In this document: one piece after another, positions 10,928 to 20,840 of the stretch
Layout: each line of letters starts with the position of its first letter
Position numbering within the stretch: the stretch's first letter is position 1
Origin: Crocinitomicaceae bacterium
GTDB lineage: Bacteria; Bacteroidota; Bacteroidia; Flavobacteriales_D; Crocinitomicaceae
Length of the DNA stretch: 64,000 nucleotides
Direction of reading: 5' to 3'
Assembly (NCBI GenBank): GCA_002709305.1
Contig: PAQM01000027.1
Coordinates: 62,001-126,000 of the forward strand
The notes under the pieces: generated by a model
Told to the model about the DNA's origin: nothing
What the model saw: only the letters and a program-made list of their open reading frames with translations
Database searches by the model: none
Made by a program: the position numbers and the translations under genes

Positions 10928-12184
10928 ATGGACTATTCAAAAATGAAACCCGAAAGTTTAATGATGAGCTATGGTTATAAACCTAATTTATCAGAGGGTT
11001 CAATTAAATGTCCAATCTTTCAAACATCAACTTTTGTCTTTGAGAATGCTATGCAAGGAAAAAAATTCTTTGAAGTGGCATATGGTCTTAGAGAAAAAGA
11101 AGAAAACGAGGAACTCGGTTTAATTTATAGTAGATTAAATAATCCTGACCTAGAAATCTTGGAAAATAGACTATGTCTTTGGGACAATGCAGAAGACTGT
11201 GCTGTTTTTGAAAGTGGAATGTCTGCGATAACTACAGCAATGATGGAATTTATGAAACCTGGAGACCTACTTTTATATAGTAAGCCTCTTTATGGAGGAA
11301 CAGACCACTTTATAAACAATTTTTTAAAAAAATTAAACATTAAGGCCATTGGTTTTATGGCGAATGATTCAAAAGAAGATATTATAAGCAAAATAAATAA
11401 TAGTAGCAGAAGTAATAAGTTATCTATGATTCATATAGAGACTCCAGCAAACCCAACAAATTCTTTAATAGATATTGAGATGTGCAATGAAATTAAATCC
11501 CTTTTTTCTATCGAAGAAAATCAACCTGTTTTATCTGTTGATAATACATATATGGGTCCAATATGGCAACATCCTCTTAAACACGGTGCAGATATAGTAT
11601 TATATTCTGCGACTAAATACATAGGAGGACACTCCGATGTAATAGCAGGTGCTTGCCTAGGTTCAAAAGAGCTAATTAGAAGAGTTAAGGGTCTGAGAAC
11701 TTTTTTTGGAAATATGGCTGGACCATTAACTGGTTGGCTTTTAATGAGGAGTCTAGAGACTCTAAAAGTTAGAATGGATCAACAGGCAAAAAATGCTGTG
11801 TATGTAGCTGATTTTTTAAAGAAACACCCAAAAGTAGAAAAGATATACTACTTAGGTGAAAAGGCAAAAAATGGGACGAATGAGGAAAAAGAATTAATTA
11901 AAAAACAATACGCTTCTTATGGTGCAATGATATCATTTGACATCAAAGGTGGAGAAAAAGAAGCCTTTAAATTTCTAGATAACCTAAAGTTAATTAAGCT
12001 TGCTGTTTCCCTTGGTGGAACAGAAAGCTTAGCAGAACACCCTAAGACAATGACTCATGCTGATGTTCTTGCTTCTGAAAAAGAAATTATGTATATTACT
12101 GATAAATTAATTCGTATTTCTGTTGGAGTAGAAAATTACAATGATTTAATCTCTGATCTTTCACAAGCATTAAATTCAATATAA
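10928..12184 (+). CDS. Cys/Met-metabolism PLP-dependent enzyme (cystathionine gamma-synthase/lyase family)
   Basis: It belongs to the fold-type I trans-sulfuration family that makes or cleaves cystathionine, homocysteine or methionine C-S bonds. The PLP lysine lies in YSATKYIGGHSDVIAG at about residue 230. Other family signatures are FESGMSAITTAM, the cofactor aspartate in VLSVDNTYMGP, and SLGGTESLAEHPKTMTH near the C-terminus. The active-site loop reads YGGT rather than the YGCT of classical methionine gamma-lyases, which favours cystathionine lyase/synthase-like chemistry but does not settle it. It sits 25 bp after the acyl-CoA dehydrogenase. Length 418 is slightly long because of an N-terminal insert (YGLREKEENEELGLIYSR). 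Exact substrate is unresolved. Confidence 0.88.
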   Translation: MDYSKMKPESLMMSYGYKPNLSEGSIKCPIFQTSTFVFENAMQGKKFFEVAYGLREKEENEELGLIYSRLNNPDLEILENRLCLWDNAEDCAVFESGMSAITTAMMEFMKPGDLLLYSKPLYGGTDHFINNFLKKLNIKAIGFMANDSKEDIISKINNSSRSNKLSMIHIETPANPTNSLIDIEMCNEIKSLFSIEENQPVLSVDNTYMGPIWQHPLKHGADIVLYSATKYIGGHSDVIAGACLGSKELIRRVKGLRTFFGNMAGPLTGWLLMRSLETLKVRMDQQAKNAVYVADFLKKHPKVEKIYYLGEKAKNGTNEEKELIKKQYASYGAMISFDIKGGEKEAFKFLDNLKLIKLAVSLGGTESLAEHPKTMTHADVLASEKEIMYITDKLIRISVGVENYNDLISDLSQALNSI

Positions 12185-12235
12185 ACATCTATTTTTGAAC
12201 TTATAAAGTTAGGCTAATGTCCTTTCTTATTAAAT

Positions 12236-15200
12236 CTATTTATTCTTTAAGAGTATTAACCTCACGTCATCTTGTTCAACTATATTAGTTTTAAATGAAT
12301 TATTGTCCAATTTTTCAAACAATATGTCGTTAGCCAAAACTTCATTACAGACATATCGTTTATTCTGTTTAATTGCATTTTTTATAAACTCATTCGTATC
12401 TAATTTTAATGTTATTTTATCTGTTATTTCAAGACCCGAATCTTTTCTGAAATTTTGAATTCGATTCACAAGCTCACGAGCAATTCCTTCAGCTCTTAAT
12501 TCATCTGTAACCTTGACATCTAATGCTACAGTTAATCCATTCTCTGATTTTACTAACCAGCCAGGAATATCTCTAGCAGAGATTTCAAAATCAGAAATAT
12601 CTAGCTCTATTAACTCTCCATCAATCTCTTTTGACCAAAATTTATTAGATTCAATAAAACTAATATCCTCTTTTGTCATTTCCGCAATAATATTCGAAAT
12701 TGCTTTCATATGTTTGCCGTATTTTGGGCCAATTGTTTTAAAGTTAGGTTTGATACTTTTCACAAAAACACTATTATCTTCTTTCAATAATTCTATATCC
12801 TTTACATTAACCTCCGATAAAATCAAATCTTTAACATGCAAAACATTATTTTCAAATTCTGAGTCTAATACAGGAATCATTATCTTGTTTAGTGGTTGAC
12901 GAACTCTTATTTTTTCTTTTTTTCTTAGCCCTAGAACTAATGATGATATTTTCTGTGCAATATCCATTTGTGCCTCCAATTTTAAATCAATAAATGATTC
13001 TTGTATTTCTGGGAAGTTAAATAAATGAACAGAATTTAACTTTGATTTTTTAGACACAGTATTTAAATCTAAAAAAAGTTGATCCATAAAAAATGGAGCA
13101 ATTGGAGCAGCTATAATAGAAACTGTTTCAAGACATTTATATAATGTTTGATAAGCTGACAATTTATCTTTTTCAGCTAGTGATTCACCATTCGATTGTT
13201 TCCAGTATCTCCTTCTACACAATCTAACATACCAGTTTGATAAATGTTCTATAACAAAAGACTGTATTAATCGGCCAGATTTTGTCGCGTCATATAAAGA
13301 AAAAGCTTTATCAACCTCCTTAATTAAGGAATTTAATTTTGATAAAATCCACCTATCTATCTCAGGGCGCTCCTCATGTCTTATATCAGAAGAATTATAA
13401 TTAAAATTATCAATGTTCGCATATAATGCAAAGAAAGAATATGTGTTATATAAGGTCCCAAAAAACTTTCTTTGAACCTCTAGTATCCCATCTTCATCAA
13501 ACTTTAAATTATCCCACGGCTGAGCATTTGTAATCATATACCAACGAGTTGCATCAGGTCCATATTTATCAATCGTAATAAATGGGTCTACGGCATTGCC
13601 AAGACGCTTAGACATTTTTTGTCCATTCTTATCTAGAACTAAGCCATTAGAAAGAACATTCTTAAATGCTACATTATCAAAAACCATAGTAGAGATAGCA
13701 TGCAATGTATAAAACCAGCCTCTAGTTTGATCAACACCTTCAGCAATAAAATCTGCAGGATATCCTATCTTATTATTTATAAGCTCAGAGTTTTCAAATG
13801 GGTAATGCCACTGAGCATATGGCATTGCTCCTGAATCAAACCATACATCAATCAAATCTGATTCTCTTCTCATAGGCAGGCCTGAACTTGAAAGTAATAT
13901 GATTTGATCCATATGATTTTTATGTAAGTCTACTTTCAAATAATTCGATTCAGACATATCTCCGACTTTAAAATCAGCAAGAGGATTTACTTTCATCAAT
14001 CCTGCATCTACAGATCTTTCACACTCCTTTTTCAATTCTTCAATAGATGATATGCATATACGCTCTGATCCATCAAGTGTGGACCAGATTGGAATAGGAA
14101 TTCCCCAATAACGTGATCTTGATAAATTCCAATCATTTAAATTCTCTAGCCATTTGCCAAATCGACCAACTCCCGTTGCCTTTGGGGTCCAGTTTATTGT
14201 CTTATTCAATTCCATCATCCTAGTTTTATTTTGTTTTGCCTTAACAAACCAAGAGTCTAATGGGTAATAGAGAATAGGCTTATCTGTCCTCCAACAATGA
14301 GGATAACTATGAACATATTTCTCTACTTTAAACGCTTTATTTTCAGTTTTTAATTTAATAGCAATCTGAACATCAACAGATTTCTCTGGTGCAGAGCCAT
14401 CATCATAATACTCGTTTTTAACATAGAAACCAGCAAATTCTTTCATATGATGAGTGAATTTTCCTTGAAGGTCTACTAACGGTGTAGGATTTTCTTTGTC
14501 ATCTAAAACTAATAATCCTGGCACTCCTGCCGCTTCAGCAACTCTTGCATCGTCCGCACCAAATGTTGGAGCAGTATGAACTATGCCTGTTCCATCTTCA
14601 GTAGTCACGAAATCACCTGAAATTATTTTAAATGCTTTATCTACAGATTTATAAGGGAGTGCATATGGAAGAAGCTGATCGTATTTTAATCCAACTAGAT
14701 CTTTCCCCCGACAAACATCATATATGAAATAAGGAATCGTTTTATCACCATTTTTGTAATAAGATAATTCAGATTCATCATCTACCAACCTATAAAACTT
14801 AGAAAACTGACTGTTAACAAGGCTCTTTGCTAAAACAACATTTATTGACTTATATGTATACTGATTAAATGTTTTAACTAATACATAATCAATATTTGGG
14901 CCTACCGTTAATGCTGTATTAGAAGGAAGAGTCCAAGGTGTTGTTGTCCATGCTAAAAAATAAATTTCTTGTTTCAATCCAAAAGGATTTATTTGGCCAT
15001 CTTTCATCTTAAATTGAGCAACTACAGTTGTATCTGTAACATCTTTATAACAACCAGGTTGGTTAAGTTCATGAGTTGAAAGTCCTGTCCCTGCTTTTGG
15101 AGAATATGGTTGAACTGTATAACCCTTATATATCATATTCTTAGAATATAATTGAGCTATCAACCACCATACAGACTCGATATACTTAGATTCATATGTT

Positions 15201-15652
15201 ATATAAGGATTATCCATGTCAACCCAATATCCCATCTTCGATGTTAGACTATTCCATATGTCGGTATAGCGCATTACATCTTCTTTACAAGCTTTATTGT
15301 AATTTTCAATTGATATCTTTTTACCAATATCTTCTTTTGTAATATTTAATGATTTCTCAACACCTAATTCAACAGGTAATCCATGTGTATCCCAGCCCGC
15401 TCTTCGTTTAACTTGAAACCCCTTTAAAGTTTTATAACGACAAAAAATATCTTTAATAGAGCGTCCCATAACATGATGAATCCCCGGAAGTCCATTTGCT
15501 GATGGTGGGCCTTCAAAAAAAACAAATTGTTCTCTCCCTTCTCTATTAGAAACTGATTTATCAAATACTTTGTTTTCACCCCACATTTCACCTATACGAG
15601 AGGCAATGTTAGGTAAGTTTAATCCCTTATATGTTGGATATTTTTTATTCAT
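12236..15652 (-). CDS. ileS: isoleucyl-tRNA synthetase
   Basis: A class I aminoacyl-tRNA synthetase that charges tRNA-Ile. The HIGH signature appears as GIHH at residues 57-60 (SANGLPGIHHVMGR), and KMSKR occurs near 680 (GQKMSKRLGNAVDP). The large editing domain (TTTPWTLPSN, GTGIVHTAPTFGADD) and a long C-terminal anticodon-binding region are present. The 1,138-residue length fits the Bacteroidota/eukaryote-like IleS type, which is longer than the roughly 940 residues of E. coli. It is transcribed away from dxs across a 220-bp AT-rich gap that holds a short palindrome. Confidence 0.97.
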   Translation of the reverse strand: MNKKYPTYKGLNLPNIASRIGEMWGENKVFDKSVSNREGREQFVFFEGPPSANGLPGIHHVMGRSIKDIFCRYKTLKGFQVKRRAGWDTHGLPVELGVEKSLNITKEDIGKKISIENYNKACKEDVMRYTDIWNSLTSKMGYWVDMDNPYITYESKYIESVWWLIAQLYSKNMIYKGYTVQPYSPKAGTGLSTHELNQPGCYKDVTDTTVVAQFKMKDGQINPFGLKQEIYFLAWTTTPWTLPSNTALTVGPNIDYVLVKTFNQYTYKSINVVLAKSLVNSQFSKFYRLVDDESELSYYKNGDKTIPYFIYDVCRGKDLVGLKYDQLLPYALPYKSVDKAFKIISGDFVTTEDGTGIVHTAPTFGADDARVAEAAGVPGLLVLDDKENPTPLVDLQGKFTHHMKEFAGFYVKNEYYDDGSAPEKSVDVQIAIKLKTENKAFKVEKYVHSYPHCWRTDKPILYYPLDSWFVKAKQNKTRMMELNKTINWTPKATGVGRFGKWLENLNDWNLSRSRYWGIPIPIWSTLDGSERICISSIEELKKECERSVDAGLMKVNPLADFKVGDMSESNYLKVDLHKNHMDQIILLSSSGLPMRRESDLIDVWFDSGAMPYAQWHYPFENSELINNKIGYPADFIAEGVDQTRGWFYTLHAISTMVFDNVAFKNVLSNGLVLDKNGQKMSKRLGNAVDPFITIDKYGPDATRWYMITNAQPWDNLKFDEDGILEVQRKFFGTLYNTYSFFALYANIDNFNYNSSDIRHEERPEIDRWILSKLNSLIKEVDKAFSLYDATKSGRLIQSFVIEHLSNWYVRLCRRRYWKQSNGESLAEKDKLSAYQTLYKCLETVSIIAAPIAPFFMDQLFLDLNTVSKKSKLNSVHLFNFPEIQESFIDLKLEAQMDIAQKISSLVLGLRKKEKIRVRQPLNKIMIPVLDSEFENNVLHVKDLILSEVNVKDIELLKEDNSVFVKSIKPNFKTIGPKYGKHMKAISNIIAEMTKEDISFIESNKFWSKEIDGELIELDISDFEISARDIPGWLVKSENGLTVALDVKVTDELRAEGIARELVNRIQNFRKDSGLEITDKITLKLDTNEFIKNAIKQNKRYVCNEVLANDILFEKLDNNSFKTNIVEQDDVRLILLKNK

Positions 15653-15676
15653 TATATTAAATAATTAATCAGTAAA

Positions 15677-15689
15677 GTTAATGATTAAC
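15677..15689. promoter_or_regulatory. 13-bp palindrome upstream of ileS
   Basis: GTTAATGATTAAC reads the same on both strands around a central base and lies 25 bp before the ileS start, in the divergent ileS/dxs gap. It could be an operator half-site pair for a small dimeric regulator. In AT-rich DNA short palindromes also occur by chance, and no second copy was found nearby. Confidence 0.2.
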
Positions 15690-15828
15690 GATGAAATTTT
15701 AGCAATTAATCTTTTGTTAAAAACAAATAACATAAGGACTTTAATTAAACCTTATTTTAAATCAAATTATTCTATTTAAAAACATCATTATACCTTATCC
15801 TTGTAAATTATTTTATAAGAAATACTTG

Positions 15829-15856
15829 TTGTCATTAATGATAACTTTTAAATTTG
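15829..15856 (+). promoter_or_regulatory. candidate Bacteroidota-type promoter of dxs
   Basis: TTG at 15829-15831 is followed after 17 bp by TAAATTTG at 15849-15856, matching the TTG-N17-TAnnTTTG pattern known for the primary sigma factor in Bacteroidota. The inferred transcription start would lie about 10 nt before the dxs ATG at 15873, giving a short leader. Confidence 0.4.
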
Positions 15857-15872
15857 TTTTTTGGTAAAATAT

Positions 15873-17825
15873 ATGGGAATATACAAAGTAGGACCTTTTT
15901 TAGAAAAAATAACTTTTCCAGAAGACCTTAGAGAAAAGTTTAACATTGAGGATTTGCCTCAAATTTCTGAAGAACTTCGTCAGTATATAATTGATGTTAT
16001 ATCGGAGATAGGTAATAGCCATTTTGGAGCTAGTTTGGGTGTTATTGAACTAACTGTTGCTCTACATTATATTTTTAAAACACCATATGACCAACTAGTT
16101 TGGGATGTAGGACATCAAGCATACGGGCATAAAATCCTCACGGGAAGAAAAAATATATTCCCAACAAATAGAATTAGAGGAGGAATATCAGGATTCCCAA
16201 AACGTTCAGAAAGTGAATACGATACATTTGGAGTAGGTCATTCCTCAACATCTATTTCCGCAGCTTTAGGAATGGCTGTAGCTAATAGTTATAAAGGAGA
16301 TAAAAAACGTCAGCATATAGCTGTTATAGGTGATGGCGCCATGACAGCAGGACTAGCTTTTGAAGGGATGAACCACTCAGGATTTGAAACAGACACTAAC
16401 CTTTTAGTAATACTTAATGATAATTGTATGTCCATAGATCCTAATGTTGGTGCTCTAAAAGAATATCTTACAGATATAACAACATCGCATACATATAACA
16501 AAGTCAAAGACGAAGTTTGGAATCTTCTTGGTAAAATATCAAAGTTTGGCCCTGATGCCCAATCAATAGTTTCAAAAATATCTTCAGCTCTGAAAGGCTC
16601 ACTGATTAAACAAAGTAATCTTTTTGAATCTTTAAATTTTCGTTACTTTGGTCCTGTTGATGGGCACGATGTAATTGGACTAACTAAAGTGTTAAAAGAT
16701 CTTAAAGATATTCCAGGACCAAAAATATTACATTGTATTACCCGAAAAGGTGCAGGTTACAAATTTTCTGAAGAAGGAAATGCCACACAGTGGCACGCCC
16801 CAGGAATATTTAATAAGGATACTGGTGAAATTGTAAAAGTTCTTCCTAAATCTCCTCAACCACCAAAATATCAAGAAGTTTTTGGACATACAATTGTTGA
16901 GTTAGCTGAAAAGAATAAAAAAATAATGGGTATTACCCCAGCAATGCCAACAGGCTCTTCATTAAATATTATGATGGAGGCAATGCCAGAAAGAACTTTT
17001 GACGTTGGTATCGCGGAACAACATGCCGTAACCTTTTCTGCTGGGCTAGCTACTCAAGGTTTAATCCCATTTTGTAATATTTATTCATCTTTTATGCAAC
17101 GTGCTTTTGATCAAGTAATACATGATGTTGCATTACAAAACTTAAATGTTGTATTTTGTCTAGACCGTGGTGGATTAGTTGGTGCAGACGGCGCCACACA
17201 TCATGGAGCATATGATATTGCTTACATGCGTTGTATCCCTAATATGACTGTATCCGCCCCAATGAATGAATCGGAATTGCGAAATTTAATGTATACAGCA
17301 CAACTTGAAAATGTAGGGCCATTCTCTATTAGATATCCAAGGGGCAAAGGTGTTATGAAAGAATGGAAAACCAGAATGAAATCTATAAAAATTGGTAGTG
17401 GTCGTAAAATAACTTCTGGTAAAGACCTTGCAATATTGACTTTTGGTCATCCAGGAAATTTCGCTCAAGATGCTATTAAAGATTTAGATTCATACGGTTT
17501 GTCTATAGCACATTATGATATGCGATTTGCTAAACCAATAGACGAAATGATTCTTCATGAAGTATTCACAAAATTTGATAAAATAATAACAGTTGAAGAT
17601 GGTTGTTTAATGGGTGGTTTTGGATCAGCTATTCTAGAATTTATGGTAGACCAAAAATACTCTGCTGAAATTGTCCGTTTAGGAATACCTGATAAATATA
17701 TACACCATGGCACTCAACCAGAATTATGGCAAGAATGTGGATTCGATACAGAAGCAATTACAAAAACAATTAAATCTATGTTATCTATTAAAAATAACAG
17801 AGAAAAAGAGAGTATTAATGCATAA
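15873..17825 (+). CDS. dxs: 1-deoxy-D-xylulose-5-phosphate synthase
   Basis: Dxs condenses pyruvate and glyceraldehyde 3-phosphate using thiamine diphosphate, the first step of the MEP isoprenoid pathway. Visible signatures are VWDVGHQAYGHKILTGR, FGVGHSSTSISAALGMA, the ThDP/Mg motif GDGAMTAGLAFEGMN, GRxxxDG-like PVDGHDV, and the transketolase-type DRGGLVGADGATHHGAYD. The glutamate in FDVGIAEQHAVTFSAG is the conserved ThDP-activating residue. The track start (15861) is a TTG; the ATG at 15873 (MGIYKVG) is preferred, giving about 650 residues. IspD, another enzyme of the pathway, is encoded near 45.4-46.0 kb. An exported-protein gene follows 35 bp downstream. Confidence 0.97.
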   Translation: MGIYKVGPFLEKITFPEDLREKFNIEDLPQISEELRQYIIDVISEIGNSHFGASLGVIELTVALHYIFKTPYDQLVWDVGHQAYGHKILTGRKNIFPTNRIRGGISGFPKRSESEYDTFGVGHSSTSISAALGMAVANSYKGDKKRQHIAVIGDGAMTAGLAFEGMNHSGFETDTNLLVILNDNCMSIDPNVGALKEYLTDITTSHTYNKVKDEVWNLLGKISKFGPDAQSIVSKISSALKGSLIKQSNLFESLNFRYFGPVDGHDVIGLTKVLKDLKDIPGPKILHCITRKGAGYKFSEEGNATQWHAPGIFNKDTGEIVKVLPKSPQPPKYQEVFGHTIVELAEKNKKIMGITPAMPTGSSLNIMMEAMPERTFDVGIAEQHAVTFSAGLATQGLIPFCNIYSSFMQRAFDQVIHDVALQNLNVVFCLDRGGLVGADGATHHGAYDIAYMRCIPNMTVSAPMNESELRNLMYTAQLENVGPFSIRYPRGKGVMKEWKTRMKSIKIGSGRKITSGKDLAILTFGHPGNFAQDAIKDLDSYGLSIAHYDMRFAKPIDEMILHEVFTKFDKIITVEDGCLMGGFGSAILEFMVDQKYSAEIVRLGIPDKYIHHGTQPELWQECGFDTEAITKTIKSMLSIKNNREKESINA

Positions 17826-17860
17826 TAAATAATATCTTACAAATAAAAAACTAAAAACCT

Positions 17861-18535
17861 ATGAGAACAAAAATTATAACTTCAATATTTATCCTTTTTT
17901 CAATAACAACATTACTATCTCAACTTAATGAAGGGCATATTAAATTTGAGATAGATGCAAGCGCAAATACCCCAGAGATGGAAATGGCAGTTGGAATGAT
18001 GCAAGGCAGTACTATGGATATCTATTTCTCAAAAAACAACTCTCATTCTGAACTTAATATGGGAACGATGATGAAAGTGAATACAATTGTACTAGGGGAA
18101 TCAGGGGATGTTTTAGTCTTAATGAGTGGAATGATGGGTAATATTGCAACTCCAACAAGTTTAGATGCTTTAAAAGAAAAAGCTGACTCAAAAGAAGCAC
18201 CTAATTTTGATATTGAATTAACAAAAAAAACAAAAACTATTGCTGGATATAAATGTAGCAAAGCTATTATGATTAATGAAAATGGGGATGAGATGAATAT
18301 TTGGTACACATCTGATATTGTTGTGAACACAAAAGGTCAAAGTTTTGACTATGAGAAAATTCCTGGATTCCCTTTAGCATTTGAAGCTAATGCAAATGGA
18401 TTATTACTTACTTTCTCAGCTGTAGAAGTAATAGAAGGATTAGATAAAGAGAAGAAAAAAGAAGTTTTTTCTATAAATATTCCAGAAGGGTATAAAGAAA
18501 TGAGCCCAGATGAGTTAAATAAAATGGGAATGTAA
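17861..18535 (+). CDS. exported protein, DUF4412-like
   Basis: I do not recognise a defined function. The 224-residue product begins with a signal peptide (MRTKIITSIFILFSITTLLS) and then a soluble, methionine-rich body (MEMAVGMMQGSTMDIYFSK, LVLMSGMMGNIATP). The arrangement of a beta-rich repeat followed by KTIAGYKCSKAIMINENGDEMNIWYT resembles the DUF4412 family of small periplasmic proteins, but this is by eye. It follows dxs by 35 bp and may be cotranscribed. It converges on the flavoprotein gene 16 bp further on, with no clear hairpin between the two stops. Confidence 0.6.
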   Translation: MRTKIITSIFILFSITTLLSQLNEGHIKFEIDASANTPEMEMAVGMMQGSTMDIYFSKNNSHSELNMGTMMKVNTIVLGESGDVLVLMSGMMGNIATPTSLDALKEKADSKEAPNFDIELTKKTKTIAGYKCSKAIMINENGDEMNIWYTSDIVVNTKGQSFDYEKIPGFPLAFEANANGLLLTFSAVEVIEGLDKEKKKEVFSINIPEGYKEMSPDELNKMGM

Positions 18536-18551
18536 AAAACCCTATTATTTT

Positions 18552-20270
18552 TTAAACACTTAATTTATTTCGCGCTGCTTTCTGCTCTGCAGGAGTTGGT
18601 TTAGAAATCCAGTTATTTGAGTAAGGGAATATAAACTTAGAATCATTAAGTTTTTTTACGCTGATTTTGCCATCTATATATTTTGCTAAGGCTTTATATG
18701 CCTTATTATTTTCCTTTTGAAGTACAAGTAATGTTGAATTCATAGCTGCTCTTACAGCAATGGGGACTCCCCCTCCTAATTCAGCCCAATGGCCACTTAA
18801 ATATAAATTCTCAACAGGTGTTTTGTAATGAGCAACCTTAGCCTTCATATTAGCTTTCCCTGGTCTCGCTCCCATCATTGTTCCACCACGATTGCCCGTG
18901 TAACGCTCATGAGTTATTGGAGTAGCTATATCTAAATATGCTATATTTTCCTCTAATTTTATGTTTAATTCGTCTTCAATTCGCTTAATTAATTGATCGG
19001 CTATTTCATGCTTCAATTTACGATATTCATCTCCTCTTACTACCTTTCCGTCTTCGTCAAATTCTGTCTTCCACCTATCATAATGATCAATAAAACCAGG
19101 AATAAATATCGTTAAAGTCCCCTTACCTTCAGGCGCTAAAGTCTTATCTCTTGTTGTAGGAGCAAGCATGTGTATTCCACTAGTTAATGGATTACCATTA
19201 CCATGATCTTCTCTAGATAAAGTAGGATCTTGATTTGCTAAATAAATCATTTCTTCATCAAAACCTAAGCTCTCCGCAGTACAATTTAAACCAATATTTA
19301 ATGTGACAGCTGATGCATATAATTCAGCATTTCGCAAATTATCAATCCTTTTTTGAGAAATTATTCCTTTAGGCAACATCTTCTCATATAAAGTCTCTAC
19401 GTCGCACGCAGCAATAACATATTTTGATTTAATCTCATACTCTTCACCGCGATAATCACATTTAACACCTATTGTTTTTTTATCTTTCACAAGGATTTTT
19501 ATAACACGACATTTAAAAAAAACATCATTATTGAATTCTTGAACTACATGATTTAGCCACTCTGCAAACCTCTGGCTTCCTCCTTCTGGAGGAGTCTGAA
19601 AATCTTCAATATAGGCCCAAGCTATTGGTATTAAACAAGATAATAAATCTGGCTCTGCAGCAAAAAGTTGAATCAATTTCTCTTCTGAAAAATACTTCGC
19701 AAGTCCTTTCTTTAGCCCTTCATCTCCATGATAACTAATATGTGGTATAAAAGGAATAGCAAAATTTAACATCTTCAAACCACGAATAGCTTTCTCAAAC
19801 AAATTCATAGTATCCATTGTTCGACTTATATTACTATAATTTTTAAATGATTTTGAAATACGTTTTGCATGTTTAAAGAACCTACGGATACCTTTTTCAT
19901 CTTTCGGGAAATCTTTAATCAAATCATTCATAAAGTCATCCGGAGTATTTGTGATCAAGTAATTTACATCTCCACCACGATATCTCCTGATTTTTTTCTG
20001 AACTACAGCCCTAGGATAATCATTTCCTATTGATTTAAAAACTTTTGTTACATATCCATTTGGGCCACATTGATTTAGCCAATGTATTGCAGAATCAAAA
20101 CGAAAATCTTTTCGTCTAAAACCAGCAAGATAGCCACCTGGTCTAGCATCCATTTCTAATAAACAAACGCTCATACCAAAACGACTATATAGAGCTGCAG
20201 ATGTTAGGCCACTTATACCGGCCCCAATAATTAATACATCATAGTTGTCTTTTAACTGCAGCTTCTGCAT
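18552..20270 (-). CDS. phytoene-desaturase/retinol-saturase-like FAD oxidoreductase
   Basis: It is a flavin amine-oxidase-fold enzyme of the phytoene dehydrogenase/CrtISO/retinol 13,14-reductase superfamily. The FAD-binding motif VLIIGAGISGLTSAALY is at residues 13-29, followed by LEMDARPGGYLAGF and FRFDSAIHWL. The C-terminal FAD motif reads NLYLSGHWAELGGGVPIAVRAAM. Length is 572. Substrate cannot be deduced: no carotenoid genes are adjacent, so a carotenoid role is only possible. There is no signal peptide. It is divergent from the SH3 lipoprotein gene. Confidence 0.82.
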   Translation of the reverse strand: MQKLQLKDNYDVLIIGAGISGLTSAALYSRFGMSVCLLEMDARPGGYLAGFRRKDFRFDSAIHWLNQCGPNGYVTKVFKSIGNDYPRAVVQKKIRRYRGGDVNYLITNTPDDFMNDLIKDFPKDEKGIRRFFKHAKRISKSFKNYSNISRTMDTMNLFEKAIRGLKMLNFAIPFIPHISYHGDEGLKKGLAKYFSEEKLIQLFAAEPDLLSCLIPIAWAYIEDFQTPPEGGSQRFAEWLNHVVQEFNNDVFFKCRVIKILVKDKKTIGVKCDYRGEEYEIKSKYVIAACDVETLYEKMLPKGIISQKRIDNLRNAELYASAVTLNIGLNCTAESLGFDEEMIYLANQDPTLSREDHGNGNPLTSGIHMLAPTTRDKTLAPEGKGTLTIFIPGFIDHYDRWKTEFDEDGKVVRGDEYRKLKHEIADQLIKRIEDELNIKLEENIAYLDIATPITHERYTGNRGGTMMGARPGKANMKAKVAHYKTPVENLYLSGHWAELGGGVPIAVRAAMNSTLLVLQKENNKAYKALAKYIDGKISVKKLNDSKFIFPYSNNWISKPTPAEQKAARNKLSV

Positions 20271-20375
20271 TTTTGAAATTTATTGGAAAGATAACAAAAG
20301 GAATTGCTAAATAAAAAATGATTTTTTGCAAAAAAATTGTACTTTTCTATTTAGACTAACTCAATTCACAAAAAA

Positions 20376-20840
20376 ATGAAAAAATTATACAACATTAAAT
20401 TATTAATAAATTGTTTTTTGTTCTTATTCATTACAGCACTAGCAAGTTGTGATTCAAATAATCATTCAAGATCACACAATGATGATTATGAATATGATGA
20501 TGAATATGATGATGAATATGATGATGAATATGATGATGAATATGATGATGAATATAATCCTTATGAACATATTCTTTATTACGGTGAAGTATACAACACC
20601 TATTTAGATAAAAATGCGCCTTGGTTAAATATGCGAACAGAACCTAGCGGTGAATCAGAGCTGATAGATAGCTTTAAGGATGGAACAAGATTAGCGATAA
20701 TTGATAAAGGATATGGCAGTAACGGTTTATGGCTTAAAGTTTTTCCAATTTACTATGATGATAGGGGTTATGGTGAGATAGGCTTTGTTCATTCCAAATG
20801 GGTGAGGTTTAAAGAATATGCTGAAGATTTTGCTGATTAA
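20376..20840 (+). CDS. SH3-type lipoprotein with DDEY repeat linker
   Basis: The 154-residue product has a lipoprotein signal (LFLFITALASC, Cys about 25), a very acidic Tyr-containing low-complexity linker (five exact DDEY units, about residues 41-60), and a C-terminal region resembling a bacterial SH3 domain (APWLNMRTEPSGESELIDSF, GLWLKVFPI, GEIGFVHSKWVRF). Bacterial SH3 domains commonly bind peptidoglycan or proteins at the envelope. The last 23 bp overlap the start of the M15 peptidase gene in another frame, so translation may be coupled. The role is inferred from architecture only. Confidence 0.75.
   Translation: MKKLYNIKLLINCFLFLFITALASCDSNNHSRSHNDDYEYDDEYDDEYDDEYDDEYDDEYNPYEHILYYGEVYNTYLDKNAPWLNMRTEPSGESELIDSFKDGTRLAIIDKGYGSNGLWLKVFPIYYDDRGYGEIGFVHSKWVRFKEYAEDFAD
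20481..20555 (+). repeat. in-frame 12-bp tandem repeat (GATGATGAATAT) inside the SH3 lipoprotein gene
   Basis: Five perfect head-to-tail copies of GATGATGAATAT occupy 20496-20555, preceded by a degenerate 15-bp unit (GATGATTATGAATAT). Each copy encodes Asp-Asp-Glu-Tyr, and gain or loss of a unit keeps the frame, so the linker length is likely variable between strains. Confidence 0.95.

Noticed and set aside
12513-12899. 128-residue plus-strand ORF
   Set aside because: Antisense to the C-terminal part of ileS; its Ser/Ile-rich composition is what reverse-complemented coding DNA gives.
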